This document shows positions 17,011-26,307 of a stretch of DNA of 64,000 nt, one piece after another. Location of the stretch: the NCBI RefSeq assembly GCF_016901015.1, contig NZ_JAFEUP010000001.1, positions 186,001 through 250,000 on the forward strand, in the 5' to 3' direction. The DNA comes from Zestomonas insulae (lineage in GTDB: Bacteria; Pseudomonadota; Gammaproteobacteria; Pseudomonadales; Pseudomonadaceae). A model generated the notes under the pieces. It made no database searches. It saw nothing but the letters and a program-made list of their open reading frames with translations, and was not told the origin of the DNA. Numbering within the stretch: position 1 is the first letter of the stretch; the number at the start of each line of letters is the position of its first letter. The translations under genes and the position numbers were made by a program.

Positions 17011-18990
17011 TCAGAAGGCGAAACACGAACAGCCGAACGCCCCCCAGAACCCCTGGAAGTCGCTGACTGGCACCTGCGCCAGACGTGCCCGCTCATGGCT
17101 GTGGGCATGCACCGCACAGGCGCCGACGCACTGGTGCACGGCGGCGGCCAGCGGCGCGGCGGGCTTCCAGTGGCCGGGGACCTTGGCCACCGGCGACCAG
17201 TCCGGCAGCACCGGCACCGCCGGCGGAGCGAGCTTGTCGAACTCGGCAGCGGCGTACACCACCTTGCCGTCTACCACGGTGAGCACCGACTCGATCCACT
17301 TGATCTGCTCCGCCTCGACGCTGAAGAAGTCCGCCGACAGCGCGGCGAGGTCGGCGAGCTGGCCGACCTTGATCTGCCCCTTCTTGCCCTGCTCGCTGGA
17401 GAACCAGGCACTGCCGTGGGTGAACAGCTGCAGAGCGACCTCGCGACTGAGGCCCTGCGGGTACAGCTGCAGGCCGCCAACGGTTTTGCCGCTGACCAGC
17501 CAGTACAGCGAGGTCCAAGGGTTGTAGCTGGACACCCGGGTGGCGTCAGTGCCGGCGCCGACCGGCACGCCGGCGGCGAACATGCGCTCGATCGGCGGGG
17601 TCTGCTCGGCCGCCTTGGCGCCGTAGCGCTCGACGAAATACTCGCCCTGGAAGGCCATGCGGTCCTGGATGGCGATGCCGCCGCCCAGCGCGCGGACCCG
17701 TTCGATGTTGCGCGGGGTGATGGTCTCGGCGTGGTCGAAGAACCACGGCAGGCCGTTGAACGGGATGTCTCGATTGACCTTCTCGAACACGTCGAGCATC
17801 CGCGAGATCGACTCGTCGTAGGTCGCGTGCAGGCGGAACGGCCAGCGCTGCTCGACCAGGTGACGGACCACCGGCTCGAGCTCCTGCTCCATGCTCTGCG
17901 CCAGGTCCGGGCGCGGCTCGAGGAAGTCCTCGAAGTCGGCGGCGGAGAACACCAGCATCTCGCCGGCACCGTTGTGGCGGAAAAAATCGCTGCCCTGCCC
18001 CGGCTTGACCATGCCGGTCCAGGCCTTGAAGTCAGCCAGCTCTTCCTTGGGCTTCTGGGTGAACAGGTTGTAGGCAATGCGCACGGTCAGCTGGCCATCG
18101 GCGGCCAGTTGCTGGATCACCTGGTAGTCGTCCGGGTAGTTCTGGTAGCCGCCGCCGGCGTCGATGGCGCTGGTCAGGCCCAGGCGATTGAGCTCGCGCA
18201 TGAACTGGCGGGTCGAGTTGACCTGGTACTGCAGCGGCAGCTTCGGCCCCTTGGCCAGCGTCGCGTAAAGGATCATCGCGTTGGGCCGGGCGATCAGCAT
18301 GCCAGTGGGATTGCCGCTGGCATTGCGAACGATCTCGCCGCCCGGCGGATTGGGCGTGTCCTTGGTGTAGCCGACTGCCTTGAGCGCGGCGCGGTTGAGC
18401 AGCGCGCGGTCGTACAGGTGCAGGACGAACACCGGCGTGTCCGGCGCCGCCTGGTTCAGCTCGTCGAGGGTCGGCAGGCGCTTCTCGGCGAACTGGAATT
18501 CGTTCCAGCCACCGACCACCCGCACCCACTGCGGCGTCGGCGTGCGCTCGGCCTGCGCCTTGAGCAGGCGCAGCGCGTCGGCCAACGAGGGCACGCCCTC
18601 CCAGCGCAGTTCCAGGTTGTAGTTGAGGCCGCCGCGGATCAGGTGCAGGTGCGAGTCGTTGAGACCGGGGATCACCGTGCGTCGCTGCAGGTCGATGACC
18701 TGGGTGGCGTCGCCACGCAGGGCCATGACCTCGGCATCGCTACCGACGGCGAGGAACTTGCCGTCCTTGATGGCCACTGCCGTGGCGGTGGGTTTCTCGC
18801 GGTCGACGGTGTGCAACCGGCCGTTGTGCAGGATCAGATCGGCGCTCATCGGGCCCCCGGTAGGATTGCCATGGGCGGAGCCGGCACTGCCGGCGAAAGG
18901 TAAGGCGGACCACAGCGCCCCCGCGGCGCCAAGCACCGAGCCGGCGGCAAGCAGGCGGCGGCGCTCGAGGTCAGTTTCATCCGAATTCAT
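17011..18990 (-). CDS. Twin-arginine-type amidohydrolase (YtcJ-like) with Cys-rich C-terminal tail
   Basis: A 659-residue amidohydrolase. A twin-arginine-like leader (ERRRLLAAGSVLGAAGALW) is followed by the amidohydrolase core: HDGKFLAVGS-type beta-sandwich entry, metal motif PGLNDSHLHL near residue 110, RLHATYDES near 393, FDHAETI and late GAGTDATRVSSYNPW. After the catalytic domain, about 55 extra residues carry HQCVGACAVHAHSHERA and finish GFWGAFGCSCFAF, a Cys/His-rich end I do not associate with the core fold. The GGAGACTGTC site precedes the ATG. The substrate (an amide, formamide or cyclic compound) is unknown. Confidence 0.85.
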   Translation of the reverse strand: MNSDETDLERRRLLAAGSVLGAAGALWSALPFAGSAGSAHGNPTGGPMSADLILHNGRLHTVDREKPTATAVAIKDGKFLAVGSDAEVMALRGDATQVIDLQRRTVIPGLNDSHLHLIRGGLNYNLELRWEGVPSLADALRLLKAQAERTPTPQWVRVVGGWNEFQFAEKRLPTLDELNQAAPDTPVFVLHLYDRALLNRAALKAVGYTKDTPNPPGGEIVRNASGNPTGMLIARPNAMILYATLAKGPKLPLQYQVNSTRQFMRELNRLGLTSAIDAGGGYQNYPDDYQVIQQLAADGQLTVRIAYNLFTQKPKEELADFKAWTGMVKPGQGSDFFRHNGAGEMLVFSAADFEDFLEPRPDLAQSMEQELEPVVRHLVEQRWPFRLHATYDESISRMLDVFEKVNRDIPFNGLPWFFDHAETITPRNIERVRALGGGIAIQDRMAFQGEYFVERYGAKAAEQTPPIERMFAAGVPVGAGTDATRVSSYNPWTSLYWLVSGKTVGGLQLYPQGLSREVALQLFTHGSAWFSSEQGKKGQIKVGQLADLAALSADFFSVEAEQIKWIESVLTVVDGKVVYAAAEFDKLAPPAVPVLPDWSPVAKVPGHWKPAAPLAAAVHQCVGACAVHAHSHERARLAQVPVSDFQGFWGAFGCSCFAF

Positions 18991-19103
18991 GACAGTCTCC
19001 TATCGCGCGTTCAGCCAGGGCATGGATCGGCCTGGCGCTCGTCGGAGTCTAGACAGCGCTCTGCCGCGCGCCTCCCAAGCGACCCCGCGCGGGAAACGCC
19101 AGG

Positions 19104-19131
19104 CACAAAAAAGCCGGCATTGCGCCGGCTT
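19104..19131 (-). terminator. Intrinsic terminator of speE
   Basis: On the minus strand AAGCCGGC-GCAAT-GCCGGCTT is followed by TTTTGTGCC. It lies about 17 bases past the speE stop. Confidence 0.85.
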
Positions 19132-19147
19132 CTGCGGAGGGCTGGGC

Positions 19148-20008
19148 TCAGTCGTTGCTGGGCTTGCCGATCGCCTGCAGCACGTACTGCGGCAGGGCGA
19201 AGGCGCCCAGGTGGATCTCCGGGTTGTAGTAGCGGGTGACGATGCCACTGCCGGCAAAGCGCTGGCGCAGGGTGTCCAGTGGCAGGTTGCGGTATGCCGC
19301 GTCGGTGCTGCCCCAGGCGAAGGTCATGCTGCCGCCGATGTAGGTCGGCACCGCAGCCATGTAGAAGTGCCAGTCGGCGAACAGGCCGTGCATGCGCCCA
19401 GCGGTGGTCTGCACTTCGCCGAGTTGCATGAACGGCGTGCCGTTCTGCGTCACCAGGATGCCGCCGTCGTTCAGGCAGCGGCGGCAGGCCTGGTAGAAGT
19501 TCTCCGAGAACAGCACTTCGCCCGGGCCGATCGGGTCGGTGGAGTCGGAGATGATCACGTCGAACTTCTCGCTGGTGTTGGCGACGAAGCGCATGCCGTC
19601 GTCGATCACCAGGTTCAGGCGCGGGTCGTCATAGGCGCCGCAGGAGTGGTTGGGCAGGAACTCCTTGCACATGTCGACCACGGTGCCATCGATCTCGACC
19701 ATGGTGATGTGCTCGACGGTCTTGTGCTTGCGCACCTCGCGCAGCATGCCGCCGTCGCCGCCACCGATGATCAGCACGCGCTTGGCCGCGCCGTGGGCGA
19801 GGATCGGCACGTGGGTGAGCATCTCGTGGTAGATGAACTCGTCGGCCTCGGTGGTCTGGATCACGCCGTCCAGCGCCATTACCCGACCCATGCGGGCGTT
19901 CTCGAAGATCACCAGATGCTGGTGCTCGGTGCGCACTTCGTGAAGCATCTTGTCCACGGCAAAGCGCTGGCCGTAGCCCTCGTAAAGCGTTTCCTGGTAG
20001 TGGCTCAT
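19148..20008 (-). CDS. speE: Spermidine synthase
   Basis: A 286-residue aminopropyltransferase making spermidine from putrescine and decarboxylated S-adenosylmethionine. It starts [20 protein letters not shown], has the methyltransferase-like nucleotide site [19 protein letters not shown] near residue 80, and the [15 protein letters not shown] active-site loop with its catalytic Asp residues near residue 155. The methylthioadenosine it releases is recycled by the methionine salvage genes lying 2-4 kb away, a functional link. An independent promoter region of about 170 bases precedes the start. Confidence 0.95.
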   Translation of the reverse strand: MSHYQETLYEGYGQRFAVDKMLHEVRTEHQHLVIFENARMGRVMALDGVIQTTEADEFIYHEMLTHVPILAHGAAKRVLIIGGGDGGMLREVRKHKTVEHITMVEIDGTVVDMCKEFLPNHSCGAYDDPRLNLVIDDGMRFVANTSEKFDVIISDSTDPIGPGEVLFSENFYQACRRCLNDGGILVTQNGTPFMQLGEVQTTAGRMHGLFADWHFYMAAVPTYIGGSMTFAWGSTDAAYRNLPLDTLRQRFAGSGIVTRYYNPEIHLGAFALPQYVLQAIGKPSND

Positions 20009-20180
20009 GGGTCATTCCCCCTGATGGCTGGAAGGTGATGGCGCATAGCGCACGAGTATCAGGCGCAGGCCTGAAAGGGGCGCATTCTACGACGCTCGCC
20101 ATGACAGGTCGAACCATTGGGCCGAATTGGACCGCCAGAATCGGAGCGACAGCGGCCCCGCGCGGCGTTATCGTCTGCCG

Positions 20181-21062
20181 ATGACCAACTCCGCCCCCCT
20201 GCAGCTGCCCTACCGCCAACCCTGGCACTGGCAGCAGTTCCACAGTCACTTCGCCTTGCGGCGCCTGGCCGGCGTCGAATTGCTGGAAGCCCGTCGCTAC
20301 ACCCGCAGTTTTCGCCTCGGCGCGCGCAGCGGCTGGCTGAGCGTGCGCCCGCTGGATGAGGTGGCGGCGCTGGAGCTGACCCTCAGCCCCAGCTGCGCCG
20401 ACCTGGCGCCGCAACTGGCCGAGCAGGTGCGGCGGATGTTCGATCTGGACAGCGATCCCGCGACGATCGCCGCGCACCTCGGCCGCGACCCGCAACTGGC
20501 CGCCCTGCTCGCCCGCGCCCCTGGGCTGCGCCTGCCGATGGCCTTCGATCCGTTCGAGCAAGCGGTGCGCGCCATCGTCGGCCAGCAGGTCGCGGTGAAG
20601 GCTGCGGTGACCATCACCGGACGGCTGGTGCAGCGCCTTGGCGAGCCGCTGGCGGAAACCGCGCACGGCGAATCGTTGTGGCTGTTCCCCAGCCCGGCGG
20701 CGCTGGCCGACGATCCGCTCGAGGGCATCGGCATGCCCGGCAAGCGCGTGGCGACGCTGCGCCGCTTTGCAGCCGCGGTGGCCAGCGGCGACTTGCAGTT
20801 GAGTGTCGCGGACGGCGTCGAGACGCTGGTCGAACGCCTTTGCGCGCTACCCGGCATCGGCCCGTGGACCGCCGAGTACATCGCCCTGCGCGCCTTCGGC
20901 GAGGCGGATGCCTTCCCGACTGCCGACCTCGGCCTGCTCAAGGCGCCGCTGTGGGGCCTCGGCGGTATCGCTCCGCGCGAACTGGCCGCCCGCGCCGAGG
21001 CCTGGCGGCCCTGGCGCGCCTACGCGGCGGTCTACCTGTGGCACAACTACGCGAGTGAATGA
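20181..21062 (+). CDS. alkA: DNA-3-methyladenine glycosylase II
   Basis: A 293-residue base-excision repair glycosylase of the HhH-GPD superfamily. The N-terminal AlkA-type domain (PLQLPYRQPWHWQQFHSHF) is followed by the helix-hairpin-helix LCALPGIGPWTAEYIALRA near residue 215 and the catalytic Asp in FPTADLGLLKAP near 244. An in-frame ATG 54 bases upstream is possible, but the one chosen begins the conserved domain. The stop TGA is followed after three bases by the ogt ATG, so the two repair genes form an operon. Confidence 0.92.
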   Translation: MTNSAPLQLPYRQPWHWQQFHSHFALRRLAGVELLEARRYTRSFRLGARSGWLSVRPLDEVAALELTLSPSCADLAPQLAEQVRRMFDLDSDPATIAAHLGRDPQLAALLARAPGLRLPMAFDPFEQAVRAIVGQQVAVKAAVTITGRLVQRLGEPLAETAHGESLWLFPSPAALADDPLEGIGMPGKRVATLRRFAAAVASGDLQLSVADGVETLVERLCALPGIGPWTAEYIALRAFGEADAFPTADLGLLKAPLWGLGGIAPRELAARAEAWRPWRAYAAVYLWHNYASE

Positions 21063-21065
21063 GCC

Positions 21066-21539
21066 ATGCACTACCGCTACCACGACAGTCCGCTCGGCCC
21101 GCTGCTGATCGCCGGCGACCAGCACGGCCTGCGCCTGCTGCACATGGATGCCGCCCAGCCCTGGGAATTGGCCAGCGACTGGCACCTCGACGAGGGTGAG
21201 CTGGATGCGGTGTGCCAGCAGCTGGATGAGTACTTCGCCGGCCAGCGCGAGCGCTTCGAACTGCGTCTGGCACCGAGCGGCACGGCGTTCCAGCAGCAGG
21301 TCTGGCAGGCTCTGCAGGAAATCCCCTACGGCCGCACCTGGAGCTACAGCGAGCTGGCGCGGCACATCGGCAAGCCCGAGGCAGTGCGCGCGGTCGGCAC
21401 CGCCAACGGCGCCAACCCCATCGCCATCGTGATTCCCTGCCACCGGGTGATCGGCGCCAACGGCACGCTCACCGGCTATGCCGGCGGTGTGGAGCGCAAG
21501 CAGCAGTTGCTGCAGCTCGAGGGTGCCTGGCTGCTGTAG
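21066..21539 (+). CDS. ogt: Methylated-DNA--[protein]-cysteine S-methyltransferase
   Basis: A 157-residue suicide repair protein for O6-methylguanine. The acceptor Cys lies in IAIVIPCHRVIGANGTLTGY near residue 124, preceded by the recognition helix YSELARHIGKPEAVRAVG. No Ada regulatory domain is present, so this is the constitutive Ogt type. It is coupled to alkA, giving a two-gene alkylation-repair operon. The gene ends three bases before the convergent small membrane-protein gene. Confidence 0.93.
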   Translation: MHYRYHDSPLGPLLIAGDQHGLRLLHMDAAQPWELASDWHLDEGELDAVCQQLDEYFAGQRERFELRLAPSGTAFQQQVWQALQEIPYGRTWSYSELARHIGKPEAVRAVGTANGANPIAIVIPCHRVIGANGTLTGYAGGVERKQQLLQLEGAWLL

Positions 21540-21542
21540 CGC

Positions 21543-21734
21543 TTAGAACTGCAGGTTGCCGCGCGGCCCGGTGATCGCCCAGATGATCAGGCCGAGCACC
21601 GGCAACAGGACGATCAGCAGAATCCACAGCACCTTGATGCCGGTGTCCGCGCCGCTTTTCAGCACATGCAGAATCGCCCAGATATCCAAGGCCAGGATGA
21701 TCAGGCCGACCAGGCTTCCGCCGATATCCATCAT
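21543..21734 (-). CDS. Small membrane protein with PLDc_N-type domain
   Basis: A 63-residue protein that is nearly all membrane: two hydrophobic segments (LVGLIILALDIWAILHVL and IKVLWILLIVLLPVLGLIIWAI) and a GPRGN tail. This is the phospholipase-D N-terminal (PLDc_N) small-protein pattern. It has a GAAGGAGCGGC site before the ATG. Function unknown. Confidence 0.8.
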   Translation of the reverse strand: MMDIGGSLVGLIILALDIWAILHVLKSGADTGIKVLWILLIVLLPVLGLIIWAITGPRGNLQF

Positions 21735-21766
21735 GATGCCGCTCCTTCAGGGGATGTCCCCCAAGT

Positions 21767-21840
21767 GTAGGAGCGAATTCATGCGCGATCCGCAGCAGAT
21801 CTCCGCGCCGCCCAGATCGCCAATGAATTCGCGCCTGCAA
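21767..21840. repeat. Diverged copy of the REP-type palindrome
   Basis: GTAGGAGCGAATTCATGCGCGATC at about 21767-21790 and the opposing GATCGCCAATGAATTCGCGCC at about 21815-21835 match the element at 16949-17000 with several changes. It lies just past the mtnC stop (minus strand) and may terminate that transcript. Confidence 0.7.
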
Positions 21841-21850
21841 CGGCAAGGTC

Positions 21851-22534
21851 TCAGACGCTGTTGAGGTCGATCACCGCAAAACTGGCCACGGCTTCATGGC
21901 CGGCCAGCGCGCCGCCGTCGCGGGCCAGGCCGATGGTCTGCAGGCCGGCCTGCTCGGCGGCATCCAGCTCTTCGACGATGTCGGAGAGGAACAGCACCTC
22001 GTCCGCCGCCACGCCGATCGCCGCGACGATGCGCGCATAGGACGCCGCCTCGCGCTTCGGCCCGGAGGTGGTGTCGAAGTAGCCGGAGAACAGCGGGCTG
22101 AGATCGCCGGCCACCGAGCAGCCGAAGATCAGTTTCTGCGCCTGGATCGACCCCGAGGAATACACGTACAGGGCGTAACCCTCCTCGTGCCAGCGTTTCA
22201 GCGCCTCGACCGCATCCGGGTAGACGTGGCCCTTGAGCTGCCCGGCCTGATAGCCCTGCTGCCAGACCATGCCCTGCAGCGCCTTGAGTGGCGTGGCCTT
22301 GCGGTCCTCGGCGATCCACTGCAGGAGGATGTCGATGACCCGCTCGACGCTGGCCTGCGGCTCACCTGCCTCGGCGCGCACCGCGTCGAGTTGGGCGGCG
22401 ACTTCCGGCTGCTCGGCATGGGCCAGGACGAACTCCGGCAGGTGCGCGGCGGCGTAGGGAAACAGCACGTCGAAGACGAAGCTCACCGCGCTGGTGGTGC
22501 CTTCGATGTCGGTGAGGATGGCTTTGATCGGCAT
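21851..22534 (-). CDS. mtnC: Enolase-phosphatase E1 of methionine salvage
   Basis: A 227-residue HAD-superfamily enzyme that enolises and dephosphorylates 2,3-diketo-5-methylthiopentyl-1-phosphate. The HAD motif I is DIEGTTSAV near residue 8, motif II is [13 protein letters not shown] near residue 125, and the late [17 protein letters not shown] segment carries the acidic metal-binding part. It is downstream of mtnD with a 135-base gap that holds a repeat, so it is probably part of a looser operon. Confidence 0.93.
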   Translation of the reverse strand: MPIKAILTDIEGTTSAVSFVFDVLFPYAAAHLPEFVLAHAEQPEVAAQLDAVRAEAGEPQASVERVIDILLQWIAEDRKATPLKALQGMVWQQGYQAGQLKGHVYPDAVEALKRWHEEGYALYVYSSGSIQAQKLIFGCSVAGDLSPLFSGYFDTTSGPKREAASYARIVAAIGVAADEVLFLSDIVEELDAAEQAGLQTIGLARDGGALAGHEAVASFAVIDLNSV

Positions 22535-22561
22535 GGCAACTCCTGGGAATACTCGGTCAAC

Positions 22562-22657
22562 CCCCTCTCCCCCTGGGAGAGGGCTGGGGTGAGGGGCTTG
22601 GGTTCCTGCGTGCCTAACGCCCTCTCCCCCGGCCCCTCTCCCGGAGGGAGCGGGGAG
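22562..22657. repeat. CT-rich inverted repeat between mtnD and mtnC
   Basis: A pair of arms, each a self-complementary CCCTCTCCC...GGGAGAGGG type sequence (22562-22597 and about 22619-22657), lies in the gap between mtnD and mtnC. It is a common repeat in Pseudomonas intergenic DNA and may reduce downstream expression of mtnC. Confidence 0.75.
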
Positions 22658-22669
22658 AAAAGTCGCGCC

Positions 22670-23215
22670 TCAGTCTTCGAGACGCGGGAAGCGGCCGGCG
22701 ATGTCCTCGCCGGTGAACTTGGCCACCCAGCCTTCGGGGTTGTTGAACAGGCGGATCGCCACGAAATGCGGCTCATCGCCCATGTCGAACCAGTGGCGGG
22801 TGCCGGCCGGCACCGAGATCAGGTCGTTCTTCTCGCACAGCACGGCGTACACGTGGTCGTCGATGTGCAGGGTGAACAGCCCGCGGCCGGCGACGAAGAA
22901 GCGCACCTCGTCCTCGCCATGCCGGTGCTCGTCGAGGAACTTGGCGCGCATCTCGGCCTTCTGCGGGTGGTCGCGGGTCATGCTGACCACATCGACGGTG
23001 ATGTAGCCACGTTCGCTCATCAGCTGGTCGATCTGCGACCGGTAGGCGGCGAGCACCTCGTCCGAGCTGGCGCCTGGGGCGATTGGCGCCTGCGCCTGCC
23101 AGCGCTCGAAGCGCACGCCGACGCTGGCCAGGGTCGAGGCGATGTCCTCGACGTGGGTCAACATCTTGTTCGGCAGCTCGGGGCTGGCTTCGTGATAGAC
23201 GGTCAGTCGGCTCAT
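22670..23215 (-). CDS. mtnD: Acireductone dioxygenase
   Basis: A 181-residue cupin that cleaves the acireductone of the methionine salvage pathway. The metal ligands are visible in EHRHGEDEVRFFVAG near residue 96 (H-x-H and E) and a later His in GTRHWFDMG near residue 138. GAGGAGTACACGACC precedes the ATG. It sits between mtnB and mtnC, as expected for the pathway. Confidence 0.94.
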   Translation of the reverse strand: MSRLTVYHEASPELPNKMLTHVEDIASTLASVGVRFERWQAQAPIAPGASSDEVLAAYRSQIDQLMSERGYITVDVVSMTRDHPQKAEMRAKFLDEHRHGEDEVRFFVAGRGLFTLHIDDHVYAVLCEKNDLISVPAGTRHWFDMGDEPHFVAIRLFNNPEGWVAKFTGEDIAGRFPRLED

Positions 23216-23304
23216 GGTCGTGTACTCCTCGGACCGCCTCCCGCGTACTGCGCGGGTCGGGGCCGCTGTTCTTCTGATTCAGGCGTCTTCGGTGGAAGCA
23301 GGCC

Positions 23305-23919
23305 CTAGCGATTGAGGATGGCGCGAACTTTCAGCTCGCACTCGAAGAGGAACTCGAAGGCCTCCACCTGGCGCAGCGCATCACTCATGCGCGGACCCCA
23401 AGTATAAAGACCGTGGCCGCGGATCAGGTAACCGACGCAATCCGGGTGCGCATCCAGCCAGGGTTGCACCTGGGCAGCCAGGCGGGCGATGTCCTGGTCG
23501 TTGTCGAAGATCGGCACGATGACCTGGCCTTCGTGGCTGCTCACGCCGCTGAAGGCCTTCTGCAGTTCGTAGTCTTCCAGCACCAGCCGGTCGCCGGCGG
23601 TCAGTCGCGACAGCACCGTGGCGTTCACCGAATGGGTATGCAGCACCGCGCCGACCCCGCCGTTCCAGCGATACAGCTGGGTATGCAGCAGGGTTTCCGC
23701 CGAGGGTTTTTTGCCCGCCTCCAGGCTGTTGCCGTCGAGGTCGGTGGCCAGCACGTCGTCCGTGCCGAGCTGGCCCTTGTGCTTGCCGGACACTGTGAGC
23801 AGCGCCTGATCGGCCGCCAGGCGGGTCGAATAGTTGCTGCTGGTGGCCGGGGACCAGCCCCGTCCATACAGGAAGCGGCCGGCGTCGATGATTTCCTGGG
23901 CCAGCTGTTCGCGGCTCAT
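23305..23919 (-). CDS. mtnB: Methylthioribulose-1-phosphate dehydratase
   Basis: A 204-residue class II aldolase/adducin-type dehydratase. The zinc ligands are seen in GAVLHTHSVNATVLS (H-x-H) near residue 95 and a late His in LIRGHGLYTWG. The start at 23919 has GGGGAGTGCCC before it. It overlaps the stop of the MFS transporter by four bases (ATGA), so translation of the two is coupled. mtnA and an MTA nucleosidase are not in this window. Confidence 0.92.
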   Translation of the reverse strand: MSREQLAQEIIDAGRFLYGRGWSPATSSNYSTRLAADQALLTVSGKHKGQLGTDDVLATDLDGNSLEAGKKPSAETLLHTQLYRWNGGVGAVLHTHSVNATVLSRLTAGDRLVLEDYELQKAFSGVSSHEGQVIVPIFDNDQDIARLAAQVQPWLDAHPDCVGYLIRGHGLYTWGPRMSDALRQVEAFEFLFECELKVRAILNR

Positions 23920-25082
23920 GGGCACTCCCCTCGTGTTGCGGATGCGGGTAAACGGATGGCGATGATAACGGCTGCAGCGAGCGCCGCCAGGCTGGCGATG
24001 CCAAAGGTCCAGGCCGGCCCCAGGGTATTCCAGCTGTAACCGGAGTACAGCGCGCCGAGGGCACCGCCGGTGCCGGCCATCGCCGCGTACAGCGCCTGGC
24101 CCTGCCCCTGCTGGCGGGCGCCGAAGCTGCCTTGGACGAAGTGGATGGCGGCGGCATGGAAGGCGCCGAAAGTCGCCGCGTGCAGCAACTGGGCGAACAG
24201 CAGCACCGCCAGGTGTTCCGCGAAGTTGCCGAGCAGCAGCCAGCGCAGCGCGGCGAGCAGGAAGCTGGCGACCAGCACCTGGCGCAGGCTGAAACGTGCC
24301 AGCAGGCGATTCATCACCAGGAACAGGACCACCTCGGCGACCACACCGAGCGCCCACAGCAGGCCGATCAGCCCGCGCGCGTAGCCGAGGCTCTCCAGGT
24401 GCAGGGTAAGAAAGGTGTAGTACGGCCCGTGGCTCAGCTGCATCAGTGCCACGCTGGCATAGAACGCCAGCACCCCGGGGCGCCGCAGCTGCGCCAGGAA
24501 GCCGCCCTCACCGGCCACGCCAGGGTGCTGCTGCGGTTGCGCATTTGGCACCCAGCAGCTGCTGATGACGATGCCGGCCATGATGCCGACCAGCGCCCAG
24601 GGGTAGGCGTCCAGGCTGAACAGCTCGAACAGTTGGCCGAGACCGACCACCGTGACGATGAAGCCGACGCTGCCCCACAGGCGGATCTGGCTGTAGCGCG
24701 CCGCCTGCTCGCGCAGGTGCGCCAGGGTGATCACCTCGAACTGCGGCAGCACCGCGTGCCAGAAGAACGCATGGCCGGCCATGATCAACGCCAGCCAGGC
24801 GTAGCTGTGGCTGACGAAGATGCCGGCGAAGCACAGCAGCGTGCAGAACGCGCCGAAGCGCACGATCGCCAGGCGCCGGCCGGTGTAGTCGCCGAGCCAG
24901 CCCCACAGGTTGGGCGCCACGCAGCGCATCAGCATGGGAATCGCCACCAGCTCGCCGATCCGCGCGCTGGAGAAGCCCAGGTGATGGAAGTACAGCGCCA
25001 GGAACGGCGCCGTGGCGCCGAGCAGGGAAAAGTAGAACCAGTAGAAGCTGGACAGCCGCCAATACGGCAACGCGGCAGTCAT
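23916..25082 (-). CDS. MFS transporter in the aroC-mtn operon
   Basis: A 388-residue 12-helix transporter of the 3-phenylpropionate/nucleoside-type MFS subgroup (HcaT-like), starting MTAALPYWRLSSFYWFYFSL. No ORF-internal defect is seen. The upstream ATG at 25118 is ignored because 25082 begins the conserved domain and follows the aroC stop by four bases. It overlaps mtnB by four bases. Position suggests a salvage-related solute such as methylthio-compounds, but the substrate is not known. Confidence 0.88.
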   Translation of the reverse strand: MTAALPYWRLSSFYWFYFSLLGATAPFLALYFHHLGFSSARIGELVAIPMLMRCVAPNLWGWLGDYTGRRLAIVRFGAFCTLLCFAGIFVSHSYAWLALIMAGHAFFWHAVLPQFEVITLAHLREQAARYSQIRLWGSVGFIVTVVGLGQLFELFSLDAYPWALVGIMAGIVISSCWVPNAQPQQHPGVAGEGGFLAQLRRPGVLAFYASVALMQLSHGPYYTFLTLHLESLGYARGLIGLLWALGVVAEVVLFLVMNRLLARFSLRQVLVASFLLAALRWLLLGNFAEHLAVLLFAQLLHAATFGAFHAAAIHFVQGSFGARQQGQGQALYAAMAGTGGALGALYSGYSWNTLGPAWTFGIASLAALAAAVIIAIRLPASATRGECP

Positions 25083-25086
25083 GACC

Positions 25087-26178
25087 TCACAGCTGCGGCA
25101 GCACCGGCGTGGCGACACTGACGCCGGCGTTCTGCGCGCGGTGACGCAGCAGGTGGTCCATCAGCACGATGGCCATCATCGCCTCGGCGATCGGCGTAGC
25201 GCGGATACCCACGCAAGGATCGTGACGCCCCTTGGTGATCACCTCAACCGGGTTGCCGTCGACGTCGATCGAGCGGCCCGGGGTGGTGATGCTGGAAGTC
25301 GGTTTGAGCGCCAGGTTGGCGACGATCGGCTGGCCAGAGGAAATGCCGCCGAGGATGCCGCCGGCATTGTTGCTGAGGAAACCTTGCGGAGTCAGCTCGT
25401 CGCGGTGTTCGGTGCCACGCTGGCTCACCGAGGCGAAACCGGCGCCGATTTCCACGCCCTTGACCGCGTTGATGCTCATCAGCGCATGGGCCAGTTCGGC
25501 ATCCAGGCGATCGAAGATCGGCTCGCCGAGGCCCGGCGGCACGCCGTCGGCGACCACGGTGATCTTCGCCCCGACCGAATCCTGGTCACGGCGCAGCTGG
25601 TCCATGTAGGCCTCGAGCTCCGCCACCTTGTCCGGATCGGGGCTGAAGAAGGCGTTCTGCTCGACGCTGTCCCAGGTCTTGAACGGGATTTCGATCGGGC
25701 CGAGCTGGCTCATGTAGCCACGCACCTGGATGCCCAGGGTCGCCAGGTACTTCTTGGCGATCGCGCCGGCGGCGACGCGCATCGCGGTCTCGCGCGCCGA
25801 GCTGCGGCCGCCGCCACGGTAGTCGCGGATGCCGTACTTGTGGTGGTAGGTGTAGTCGGCGTGGGCCGGGCGGAACAGTTCCTTTATCGCCGAGTAGTCC
25901 TTGGACTTCTGGTCGGTATTGCGGATCAGCAGGCCGATCGGGCAGCCGGTGGTCTTGCCTTCGAACACCCCGGAGAGGATTTCCACCTCGTCGTCTTCCT
26001 GACGCTGGGTGGTATGGCGGCTGGTGCCCGGCTTGCGGCGGTCGAGGTCACGCTGCAGGTCGTCCAGCGACAGTTCCAGCCCCGGCGGGCAGCCATCGAC
26101 GATGGCGACCAGCGCCGGGCCGTGGCTTTCGCCGGCGGTGGTGACAGTGAACAGCTTGCCGTAGGTGTTGCCGGACAT
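25087..26178 (-). CDS. aroC: Chorismate synthase
   Basis: A 363-residue enzyme converting EPSP to chorismate with reduced FMN. It begins [23 protein letters not shown], the family opening with an invariant His, and has [20 protein letters not shown] near residue 120 and a C-terminal [20 protein letters not shown]. It is first in the operon aroC - MFS - mtnB - mtnD - mtnC, with a 129-base divergent promoter region shared with the hydrolase gene at 26308. Confidence 0.97.
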   Translation of the reverse strand: MSGNTYGKLFTVTTAGESHGPALVAIVDGCPPGLELSLDDLQRDLDRRKPGTSRHTTQRQEDDEVEILSGVFEGKTTGCPIGLLIRNTDQKSKDYSAIKELFRPAHADYTYHHKYGIRDYRGGGRSSARETAMRVAAGAIAKKYLATLGIQVRGYMSQLGPIEIPFKTWDSVEQNAFFSPDPDKVAELEAYMDQLRRDQDSVGAKITVVADGVPPGLGEPIFDRLDAELAHALMSINAVKGVEIGAGFASVSQRGTEHRDELTPQGFLSNNAGGILGGISSGQPIVANLALKPTSSITTPGRSIDVDGNPVEVITKGRHDPCVGIRATPIAEAMMAIVLMDHLLRHRAQNAGVSVATPVLPQL

Positions 26179-26307
26179 CAGGGTGCTCCGCAGAATCAGC
26201 CAGAATCTCAGGGGCGACGAGTATACCCGCCACGCCTGGGCAGTTCATCCACGAACCTTCTGCCGTCCAGCCGTTCCAAGGCAGATCGCCCTTCCGAAGC
26301 CCCTCCC

